From an uncultured Clostridia bacterium (GTDB lineage Bacteria > Bacillota > Clostridia > Oscillospirales > CAG-272): a stretch of 10,566 nucleotides of DNA. The notes below the pieces were generated by a model. The model had not been told where the DNA came from. It saw only the letters and a list, made by a program, of their open reading frames with translations, and did no database searches. The translations under genes were made by a program, and so were the position numbers. Shown piece by piece: positions 1-5,083 of the stretch; the stretch's first letter is position 1; every line of letters begins with the position of its first letter. The stretch lies in the NCBI GenBank assembly GCA_946404295.1, contig CAMJDE010000045.1, positions 1 to 10,566 of the forward strand, in the 5' to 3' direction.

Positions 1-1125
1 GGAAGGCTCCATATCGCTGTTGATATAGTTGCTGAAATACGGCGTGCCGTACTTCGCGGTCATCTCAAAGAGGAGCTTGTTGTTCTCGGTCTCGGACCAG
101 TCGAAGTCGCGGGTGATCGAGTAGGTCGGGATCGGGTACTGGAAGCCGCGGCCGTTCGCGTCGCCGTCGATCATGATTTCGATGAAGGCGCGGTTGACCA
201 TCGCCATCTCTTTCTCGCAATCGCCGTAGGTGAAGTCCATATCCTTGCCGCCGATGATCGCCGGCTCGTTCTTCAGGTCTGCGGGGATCGTCCAGTCGAG
301 GGTGATGTTGGTGAACGGCGCCTGCGTGCCCCAGCGCGACGGCGTGTTCACGCCGTACACGAAACTCTGGATGCACTGCTTCACTTCCTTATAGGTGAGG
401 TTGTCCACCTTGACGAAGGGAGCGAGATAGGTGTCGAACGACGAGAACGCCTGCGCGCCCGCCCACTCGTTCTGCATGATACCGAGGAAGTTGACCATCT
501 GGTTGCAGAGGGTGGAGAGGTGGCTGGCGGGAGAGGACGAGATCTTGCCCGGAATACCGCCCAGCCCTTCGCGGATCAATTGTTTGAGCGACCAACCGGC
601 GCAATACCCGGTCAGCATCGACAGGTCGTGGATGTGGATGTCGGCTTCGCGGTGGGCGCGCTCGATCTCGCCCGAGTAGACCTCGGAGAGCCAGTAGTTC
701 GCCGTGATCGCGCCCGAGTTCGAGAGGATCAGACCGCCGACCGAGTAGGTCACGGTCGAGTTCTCTTTCACGCGCCAGTCCATCGCCTTCAGGTAACTGT
801 CGACGATCTCTTTATAGTTCAGAACGGCGTTCTTGGTGTTGCGGATCTTCTCCCGCTGCCGACGGTAGAGGATATACGCCTTCGCCACGTCGGCGTAGCC
901 CGACTGCACGAGCACGTTTTCCGCGCTGTCCTGGATCGCCTCAACCTGGATCAGCCCCTCTTTGATCTTCGGCTCGAAATCCGCCGTGACCTTCAGGGCA
1001 AGAAAGTCGATAACGCTCCCCTCATAATTTTTATTTTGCGCGATGAACGCCTTTTCGATGGCGTCCCTGATCTTGGACAGGTCAAAATCAACAATACTGC
1101 CGTCTCTTTTTTGTACGCGATACAT
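1..1125 (-). CDS. nrdD: Anaerobic (class III) ribonucleoside-triphosphate reductase, N-terminal part
   Basis: This glycyl-radical enzyme reduces ribonucleoside triphosphates to deoxyribonucleotides in the cytoplasm without oxygen. The window holds the first 375 residues; the frame is open to base 1, so the active-site region and the C-terminal glycyl-radical loop lie outside. Residues 1-95 form an ATP-cone allosteric domain (it opens MYRVQKRDGSIVDFD and includes YADVAKAYILYRRQREKIR). The catalytic domain follows with family signatures: DIHIHDLSMLTGYCAGWSL at 162-180, TPSRWGTQAPFTNITLD at 261-277, NGRGFQYPIPTYSIT at 324-338 and KYGTPYFSNYINSDMEPS at 358-375. The ATG at 1125 is preceded by AAGGAGAGG (1132-1140). 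It has its own promoter and NrdR-like boxes upstream. The activase gene nrdG would be expected downstream, beyond the left edge, but cannot be seen. The family assignment is secure. Confidence 0.97.
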   Translation of the reverse strand, partial: MYRVQKRDGSIVDFDLSKIRDAIEKAFIAQNKNYEGSVIDFLALKVTADFEPKIKEGLIQVEAIQDSAENVLVQSGYADVAKAYILYRRQREKIRNTKNAVLNYKEIVDSYLKAMDWRVKENSTVTYSVGGLILSNSGAITANYWLSEVYSGEIERAHREADIHIHDLSMLTGYCAGWSLKQLIREGLGGIPGKISSSPASHLSTLCNQMVNFLGIMQNEWAGAQAFSSFDTYLAPFVKVDNLTYKEVKQCIQSFVYGVNTPSRWGTQAPFTNITLDWTIPADLKNEPAIIGGKDMDFTYGDCEKEMAMVNRAFIEIMIDGDANGRGFQYPIPTYSITRDFDWSETENNKLLFEMTAKYGTPYFSNYINSDMEPS

Positions 1126-1273
1126 AAAAATCCTCTCCTTTGTCGGTTCCTTAGATAAAATCAAGTGCGGCAACCAAGCAGGTCGCTGCACTTGATTTCT
1201 GCGGTTTATACCGCTCGTTCTCCCGGTCGTTCCGCGTCGAACTTCCGGGTGTCCCTCACGCTATTTCGGAACT
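1126..1273 (-). other. Structured 5' leader of nrdD
   Basis: About 150 nt separate the predicted transcription start from the nrdD start codon. In transcript order the leader contains: a stem CCCGG/CCGGG enclosing GTTC/GAAC (1222-1249); a small hairpin GCGGT/ACCGC with a 4-nt loop (1201-1214); and a long hairpin (1158-1198) with a perfect 11-bp outer stem AAATCAAGTGC/GCACTTGATTT, one mismatch, and a further 6-bp inner stem with a G-U pair. The last hairpin ends about 18 nt before the ribosome binding site. It has no uridine tract, so it is not a classical terminator. I do not recognise it as a known riboswitch class. It may control translation or mRNA stability. Confidence 0.5.
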
Positions 1274-1279
1274 GCGTCT

Positions 1280-1308
1280 ATTATATCATTCCCGCTTATG
1301 CTTGTCAA
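1280..1308 (-). promoter_or_regulatory. Sigma-A promoter of nrdD (extended -10)
   Basis: Read on the minus strand, TTGACA (1303-1308) and TATAAT (1280-1285) are both perfect consensus and are separated by 17 bp. A TGA triplet immediately precedes the -10, giving an extended -10. The predicted transcription start is near 1273. The paired NrdR-like boxes begin 8 bp upstream of the -35. Confidence 0.88.
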
Positions 1309-1315
1309 TAGCAAA

Positions 1316-1362
1316 ACGCAAAATATAGTAATTTTTTTTAAAGTTGGCACAATATGTTGTGC
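1316..1362 (-). promoter_or_regulatory. Pair of NrdR-like boxes upstream of nrdD
   Basis: Two 16-bp sites resemble the NrdR operator consensus acaCwAtATaTwGtgt. The right one, GCACAATATGTTGTGC (1347-1362), is nearly palindromic and matches very well. The left one, ACGCAAAATATAGTAA (1316-1331), is weaker but keeps the conserved core. Start-to-start distance is 31 bp, three helical turns, which is the classical arrangement for NrdR, the ATP/dATP-sensing repressor of ribonucleotide reductase genes. The pair sits just upstream of the nrdD -35. The spacing argues strongly for a real operator. NrdR itself is not in the window. Confidence 0.75.
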
Positions 1363-1450
1363 ATCCGACGCAAAAACGGCACAAACGGAAAGAGGCGAAA
1401 AACCGCTCGGGAGAGGGCGTTTTCGACGGTTTTCGGGGGCTTTCGGACGA

Positions 1451-1479
1451 TTGACAAGCGGCGAAAACTGTGGTACAAT
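1451..1479 (+). promoter_or_regulatory. Sigma-A promoter of the zinc-ribbon gene (extended -10)
   Basis: TTGACA (1451-1456), a 17-bp spacer and TACAAT (1474-1479) preceded by TGG give a near-consensus extended -10 promoter. Transcription should start near 1486, giving a leader of about 40 nt. This position rules out any start upstream of 1526 for the following gene. It is divergent from the nrdD promoter, about 140 bp away. Confidence 0.87.
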
Positions 1480-1499
1480 AGGGACGGAATTTGAGACGA

Positions 1500-1522
1500 C
1501 CGGGGCGAGCCCCGGGGGAGGG
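1500..1522 (+). promoter_or_regulatory. GC-rich hairpin directly abutting a Shine-Dalgarno site
   Basis: CCGGGG-CGAG-CCCCGG (1500-1515) can form a 6-bp hairpin with a 4-nt loop. It is followed without a gap by GGGAGGG (1516-1522), the likely ribosome binding site for the ATG at 1526. The close contact could modulate ribosome access, but the effect is inferred. Confidence 0.45.
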
Positions 1523-1525
1523 ATT

Positions 1526-2095
1526 ATGAACTGTGTGAACTGCGGCTGCCGCCTGACCTTCTTCAACGAGACCGACGAACTCTGGAGCGGGACCGAACGC
1601 GCCTTCTGCACCTCGTGCCGGAAGAAGATCACGCCGTTTCTCGAGGAACCGGCGCTGCCCGACAACCTGACTCATCTGCGCGACCGCCGCGACGCGCTGA
1701 TCGCGCGCGGCGTGACCCCGGAGGGGTACGCCCATCTGACCGAGTACTGTCGGCATCTCGACGCGCTGCTCTCGCGCAGACGGCAGGCGATCCCCGCCGA
1801 GATCGAGCCGGAACCGATCCCGCCCGAGACGGACGGCGACGACCCCTCCGCCGCGCCGACCGTTCCCGCGAACGGGGATCTGCTCGCCGCCCTCGCCGCG
1901 CAGAAGAAGCAGAACGAGCGGATCGAGGCGGAACTCGACGATCTTTCGACCGAACTCGGCGACGGAACGCGGATCCTCGGCGACCGGATGGAGCGGCTGC
2001 GCGAACGCGTCCGCCTCCTGATCTACCTCGCGTCGATCGGCGCCGTCGGCGGCGTCCTCGCCTTCCTCGTCTCCCTGATCGTCCTCTTCCGCTGA
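1526..2095 (+). CDS. Small zinc-ribbon protein with coiled coil and C-terminal membrane anchor
   Basis: A protein of 189 aa that I cannot assign to a named family. Residues 3-31 contain two CxxC pairs (C3/C6 and C28/C31), the pattern of a structural zinc ribbon, with an extra cysteine at C8. Residues about 90-115 form a Pro/Glu/Asp-rich linker. Residues about 118-163 look helical and probably coiled-coil. Residues about 165-188 form one hydrophobic segment followed by a single Arg, so the protein is probably tail-anchored with the zinc ribbon in the cytosol. The ATG at 1526 is chosen because the promoter ends at 1479 and a GGGAGGG site lies just upstream. The same frame is open further upstream to 1298, but that would place the start before the promoter. 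Function is unknown. Confidence 0.85.
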   Translation: MNCVNCGCRLTFFNETDELWSGTERAFCTSCRKKITPFLEEPALPDNLTHLRDRRDALIARGVTPEGYAHLTEYCRHLDALLSRRRQAIPAEIEPEPIPPETDGDDPSAAPTVPANGDLLAALAAQKKQNERIEAELDDLSTELGDGTRILGDRMERLRERVRLLIYLASIGAVGGVLAFLVSLIVLFR

Positions 2096-2123
2096 ACGGC
2101 AACGCCGACCTCCGTTTCCAAAT

Positions 2124-2247
2124 CACCCCCAACGGGGGTGTATGTAATCCGCCCGCGGCGCGGGCGGTATGTAATCTGCGCGTCGGACGCGCAGTATGTA
2201 ATCCGCTTGCCGTGCAAGCGGTATGTAATCAAGCGCCGACGGCGCTT
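2124..2247. repeat. Left hairpin array: five 17-nt hairpins with GTATGTAATC linkers
   Basis: Five perfect 7-bp stems with 3-nt loops start at 2124, 2150, 2177, 2204 and 2231, giving a period of 26-27 bp. The stem arms are CACCCCC, CGCCCGC, TGCGCGT, CGCTTGC and AAGCGCC, each followed by its exact reverse complement. Loops are AAC, GGC, CGG, CGT and GAC. The linkers at 2140-2149 (its first G shared with the stem), 2167-2176, 2194-2203 and 2221-2230 are identical. The linker is not palindromic and therefore gives the array a direction, opposite to that of the right array. Confidence 0.9.
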
Positions 2248-2253
2248 GGAGCG

Positions 2254-2366
2254 CCTCCCCCTACGGGGGAGGTGGCACGGCTTGCCGTGACGGAAGGGGC
2301 ACCCCGAAGATCGCTGATAGAAGCCCCTTCCACCGCCGAGGCGGTCCCCCTCCCCCGTTGGGGAGG
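2254..2366. repeat. Central mirrored multi-hairpin core
   Basis: Hairpins are arranged symmetrically about the middle: CCTCCCCC/GGGGGAGG with loop TAC (2254-2272); CACGG/CCGTG (2276-2289); a long-range stem GGAAGGGG (2292-2299) with CCCCTTCC (2324-2331) enclosing about 24 nt; ACCGC/GCGGT (2332-2345); and CCTCCCC/GGGGAGG (2349-2366). The right half, reverse-complemented, is recognisably similar to the left half, so the core is an imperfect long inverted repeat that could fold as a cruciform or multibranch RNA. From memory, similar CTCCCCC...GGGGGAGGTGG extragenic repeats are common in Clostridia genomes; I cannot verify this here. Confidence 0.8.
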
Positions 2367-2377
2367 CAAGGAACCGT

Positions 2378-2538
2378 CGCCCTGCGGGCGAATTACATAC
2401 CGCTCTGCGAGCGGATTACATACCGTCCTGCGGACGGATTACATACAATGCTTCGCATTGATTACATACCACGCTGCGCGTGGATTACATACTGCCCTGC
2501 GGGCAGATTACATACCGCGCTCCGCGCGGATTTGGAAC
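2378..2538. repeat. Right hairpin array: seven 13-nt hairpins with GATTACATAC linkers
   Basis: Seven perfect 5-bp stems with 3-nt loops start at 2378, 2401, 2424, 2447, 2470, 2493 and 2516, an exact 23-bp period. The left arms are CGCCC, CGCTC, CGTCC, AATGC, CACGC, TGCCC and CGCGC. The apical core is nearly constant (CTGCG five times, CTTCG and CTCCG once each), while the basal four pairs vary. Linkers at 2391-2400 (first base A instead of G), 2414-2423, 2437-2446, 2460-2469, 2483-2492 and 2506-2515 read GATTACATAC. After the last hairpin the linker changes to GATTTGGAAC (2529-2538), which matches the reverse complement of the left boundary. Confidence 0.9.
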
Positions 2539-2586
2539 CCGTTCCGCGCGCACGCACACGCATATAAAGAAAAAAGGAGCGAACCC

Positions 2587-3123
2587 GTGAAACGAACGAC
2601 CTTCGACTATACGACCCCGACCGAACCCGCCGCGCTGCTCGCCTCGATCGACGAGCGCGTCGGGGAATACAACGCGCTGCAGGGCGACCGCCGCGCGCTC
2701 TTTGCGCTCAAGGACGCCGATCCGGGGAAGGGGACCTTCACGCTCCGCGTCCGCGAGGGCGCAACCCCGGAAGGAAACCTCGACCTGTCGGTCTCGGTCA
2801 CCGAAAACCAGGACGGCGGCGCAGGGATCCGCGCCACGCTCGCCCACGACCCCGCCGACGGGGAGCCGACCTTCGGAAGCCGGCTTTACGGGCTGTTCCT
2901 CGCGGGATTTGCGCGACTTACCGTTCTTGCGCTCTTCTACGGGATCATCCTCGGCGTCTCGTTCCTCTTCCCGGGGCGGAACTTCTGGATCCCCGCGATC
3001 CCGCCCGCGATCCTCCTCGTCTCGATGATCGTCCGCGCGATCGCCGTCCGCCGCCGCCTCCCCCGCCGCGTCGACCGCTTTTTCACCGACTTCTGCGGCG
3101 GGAAGGCACGTCCGCTTTCCTGA
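2587..3123 (+). CDS. Small protein with two predicted membrane segments, unknown function
   Basis: A protein of 178 aa from a GTG start at 2587, preceded by AGGAG (2575-2579) at a spacing of 7 nt. Residues 1-98 are hydrophilic and probably cytosolic (it begins VKRTTFDYTTPTEPAALLAS). Two hydrophobic segments follow at about 100-128 and 133-154, then a strongly basic stretch (RRRLPRRVDR) and a short tail. The short loop between the segments and the basic flank suggest a hairpin in the membrane with both ends in the cytosol. I do not recognise the family. The frame is open far upstream through the hairpin array, but the ribosome binding site and residue composition support the GTG start. A weak TATAAA lies at 2563-2568 without a clear -35. 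It could also be read from the promoter at 1451 through the array. Confidence 0.75.
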   Translation: MKRTTFDYTTPTEPAALLASIDERVGEYNALQGDRRALFALKDADPGKGTFTLRVREGATPEGNLDLSVSVTENQDGGAGIRATLAHDPADGEPTFGSRLYGLFLAGFARLTVLALFYGIILGVSFLFPGRNFWIPAIPPAILLVSMIVRAIAVRRRLPRRVDRFFTDFCGGKARPLS

Positions 3124-3134
3124 AAGAAAGCGGA
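3111..3134 (+). terminator. Hairpin overlapping the stop codon of the two-segment membrane protein
   Basis: TCCGCTTTC (3111-3119) and GAAAGCGGA (3126-3134) form a perfect 9-bp stem whose 6-nt loop holds the TGA stop. There is no uridine tract, so it may stabilise the mRNA end rather than terminate transcription. Confidence 0.35.
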
Positions 3135-3182
3135 GCAAAGAGCTTCCTTGAACTCCGGGGTTCTTGCACACGCGGTTTCACA

Positions 3183-3255
3183 AGCGAAACGACGTGTTCG
3201 CTGTTCTTTTCGGGAATACTGTACCGCGCGTGCATTATTTTGCACGCGCCGTTTT
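3183..3255 (+). terminator. Hairpins upstream of the first sigma gene, probable weak terminator
   Basis: The 208-bp gap between 3123 and 3332 holds AGCGAA/TTCGCT (3183-3202), and then a perfect 9-bp hairpin GCGCGTGCA/TGCACGCGC with loop TTATTT (3226-3249), followed by CGTTTTAATCTTT. The second is a plausible but weak intrinsic terminator for the upstream gene. No convincing sigma-A promoter is visible for the sigma gene; TATATG at 3300-3305 has only a poor -35. Confidence 0.45.
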
Positions 3256-3331
3256 AATCTTTCAAAAAAACGCCAACCTTTTCGCGGTCAGCGTGTCTTT
3301 ATATGTAACCATTAAAAAAAGGGGCAAACGA

Positions 3332-5005
3332 GTGAACAGAGAAAAAGCTGAAGGAATCATCGCCGAGTATATGAAACCCGTGTTCGGCTTTGCGTTGAAG
3401 CGCTGTAAAAACGTCCACGACGCGGAAGATCTTTCCCAAGAGATCATTCTGCGGGCTTACCGTGCGCTGCTGTTACGCGACGATATCGAGGACGCGGGGC
3501 GGTTTGTCTGGACGATTGCACGCAACGCGCTTGCTAATTATTATCGGGACACGGCGAAATATACGGTCGTTCTGTCGCCCGACGTGGCGGACGACGGCGC
3601 GTCGCCATTCGATCTTTTGTCCGACGCGGAAGAAAAGAAAACCCTGAACCGTCTGCGGGACGAGATCGCGTATCTGTCAAAAGTGCAGAGACGGATCGTG
3701 ACGCTCTATTACTTTGAAAATAAAATGTTGGGGGAGATCGCAACCGAACTCGATTTGCCCGTCGGAACGGTCAAATGGCATCTGTTCGAGGCAAAAAAAG
3801 AACTGAAAAGAGGTATGGAAAAAGTGAGAGAAGCCGGCGAACTGAAATATAATCCCATCAAACTTGTCGATATCGGAATCAACGGTACCATCGGAAAGAG
3901 CGCTCCGCGTCCGCATCTTCGCAGTACTCTGTCGCAGAATATCTGCTACGACGTCCGCGACCGTGCGAAAACCGTCGGAGAGATTGCGGACGATCTCGGC
4001 GTTTCTCCCGTTTTTATCGAGAGCGAAGTTGAAGAACTGGAGGACTACGGTCTGCTCGTCAAAAAGAAAGACAAGTATCTCGTTAATTTCCTTCTTTCGG
4101 ATTATACGGACGACTTTCTGCTTTTTGAGTGCGAAACTTATCGGCGGGCGGCGACCGACTTCGCAAATGAACTGTTCGATGAACTGACGTCGTCCGGAAT
4201 CCTTGACGATCCGGCGATCCTGTGCGGGCAAAACGTCGGTTCTCCCGGCAAGGCGCCCGCCCCGAGGGATCGGAACTTTCTTCTTTGGACGCTGATTCCG
4301 TTTATTTCCGACGGGGGAGTTCATCTCAACAAAATCAGGGACTGTCGTATCCGATTCGACGAAGTCGCCACGATCCGTCCGGACGGGGGAGTCAACATTT
4401 TTCACGCCACGCTGGATCGTCCCCGTTCTTTGCCCGCAAACTACGTGGAGATGAACCAATGGGTGGGACCGATGTTCTTCGGGCGCGACCGGTATGCGCT
4501 CTGGATGATCGATACCGAATGGAGCGACGCCAGATTCACCGGGGACGGCGTTATGGCGGAGAAAATGACGCGCGTGCTCTGCGATTACGCCGCCGAGACG
4601 TCGGGAAAGGTCTTGCCGAAAGACGAATACGTCTGGCTTGCCGAAAACGGATTCGTCAGGACAGCGGGAGAATACGACGGCGATTTTCAACCGACGTGGC
4701 AGACCGTTTCGTTTGCAAACGCCGCCATTCGGGAAAAACTGCTCTCCATCGGGAAACGGCTTCGGGAAAAACACCGGACGGAATGGGACGAATTGAGAGG
4801 AAACTACGTCAGGGAAGTGCTCAAGACGATTCCCGCGCACCTCTCTCGGGTGAAAGAGTTTGAACTGCAGTTTTTATTTAACAGCGTCGTGAGCGATCCC
4901 CTGTTTTGTCTGCACTGCATCCGGGCGCTGCTCGATAACGGGAAACTGCAGCCGCCCGCAGAAGAACAGAAAAAGACGCTGACCGTTCTGATTTTTCCGC
5001 AATAA
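3332..5005 (+). CDS. ECF-like sigma factor fused to a winged helix and long C-terminal region (first paralogue)
   Basis: A cytosolic transcription factor of 557 aa, about three times the length of a usual ECF sigma factor. Residues about 10-73 match sigma region 2 (VFGFALKRCKNVHDAEDLSQ, then FVWTIARNALANYYRD). Residues about 106-162 match sigma region 4, with the helix-turn-helix GEIATELDLPVGTVKWHLFE at 134-153. After a linker containing YNP (173-175), residues about 213-252 form a second DNA-binding-like winged helix (TVGEIADDLGVSPVFIESEV, then LLVKKKDKYLVNF). Residues about 260-557 resemble no domain I know and have no membrane segment. The GTG at 3332 follows AAAGGGG (3318-3324), and the resulting N-terminus aligns with that of the paralogue at 8935-10518. 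It lies directly upstream of two ABC exporter genes, separated by a terminator, and probably controls them. The long tail may be the sensor, replacing an anti-sigma factor. The sigma call is firm; the target and signal are inferred. Confidence 0.88.
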   Translation: MNREKAEGIIAEYMKPVFGFALKRCKNVHDAEDLSQEIILRAYRALLLRDDIEDAGRFVWTIARNALANYYRDTAKYTVVLSPDVADDGASPFDLLSDAEEKKTLNRLRDEIAYLSKVQRRIVTLYYFENKMLGEIATELDLPVGTVKWHLFEAKKELKRGMEKVREAGELKYNPIKLVDIGINGTIGKSAPRPHLRSTLSQNICYDVRDRAKTVGEIADDLGVSPVFIESEVEELEDYGLLVKKKDKYLVNFLLSDYTDDFLLFECETYRRAATDFANELFDELTSSGILDDPAILCGQNVGSPGKAPAPRDRNFLLWTLIPFISDGGVHLNKIRDCRIRFDEVATIRPDGGVNIFHATLDRPRSLPANYVEMNQWVGPMFFGRDRYALWMIDTEWSDARFTGDGVMAEKMTRVLCDYAAETSGKVLPKDEYVWLAENGFVRTAGEYDGDFQPTWQTVSFANAAIREKLLSIGKRLREKHRTEWDELRGNYVREVLKTIPAHLSRVKEFELQFLFNSVVSDPLFCLHCIRALLDNGKLQPPAEEQKKTLTVLIFPQ

Positions 5006-5028
5006 GAACCCCTCATCCGAAATCAAAC

Positions 5029-5070
5029 GACGGAAAGACTCTTCGGAATCTCGATCTTTCCGTCATTTTT
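5029..5070 (+). terminator. Intrinsic terminator or attenuator between sigma gene and ABC exporter genes
   Basis: GACGGAAAGA (5029-5038) and TCTTTCCGTC (5055-5064) form a perfect 10-bp stem with a 16-nt loop, followed by ATTTTTATT. The T-tract runs almost into the ribosome binding site AGGTGA (5074-5079) of the first ABC gene. No promoter can lie between terminator and gene, so exporter transcription must pass through it or begin within or before it. Confidence 0.8.
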
Positions 5071-5083
5071 ATTAGGTGAAAAA

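Larger units (their letters stand above)
2115..2538. repeat. Composite symmetric hairpin-array element (whole)
   Basis: The roughly 490-bp gap between the two small membrane-protein genes is filled by one organised structure. It has: a short terminal inverted repeat (TTCCAAATC at 2116-2124 and GATTTGGAA at 2529-2537); a left array of five hairpins joined by GTATGTAATC; a central core of mirrored hairpins; and a right array of seven hairpins joined by GATTACATAC, the reverse complement of the left linker. Ten linker copies occur, nine of them identical over 10 bases, while nearly every hairpin stem has a different sequence yet is perfectly paired. No transposase or other convincing gene is inside. 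Frames open through the region are by-products of repeat periodicity. It may be a non-autonomous mobile or REP-like element, or an RNA/DNA structural element. The components are listed separately. Confidence 0.85.

Noticed and set aside
520..1158. Plus-strand open frame opposite nrdD
   Set aside because: It is the antisense of a highly conserved enzyme and has no recognisable domain or ribosome binding site.
2124..2247. CRISPR-like array with regularly spaced GTATGTAATC repeats
   Set aside because: The repeat is only 10 bp, the 17-nt 'spacers' are all palindromes, the second half is inverted, and no cas genes are visible.
2358..2567. Possible small repeat protein encoded by the right hairpin array
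   Set aside because: A frame is open only because the array contains no stop in that phase; no ribosome binding site, and the 23-bp period shifts frame at every repeat.
1615..2586. Long plus-strand open frame running into the gene at 2587
   Set aside because: It overlaps the zinc-ribbon gene in another frame and then reads through the hairpin array; its product is low-complexity Arg/Pro and repeat-derived. Only the part from GTG 2587 has a ribosome binding site and membrane segments.
3677..4840. Long minus-strand open frame inside the first sigma gene
   Set aside because: The opposite strand encodes clear sigma and winged-helix motifs; the minus product shows no domain and reflects codon bias.
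5006..5031. ECF-type promoter (GAACC ... CGAC) before the exporter genes
   Set aside because: The match to a GGAAC/CGTC pattern is partial, the spacing is off, and no matching pattern was found before either sigma gene.
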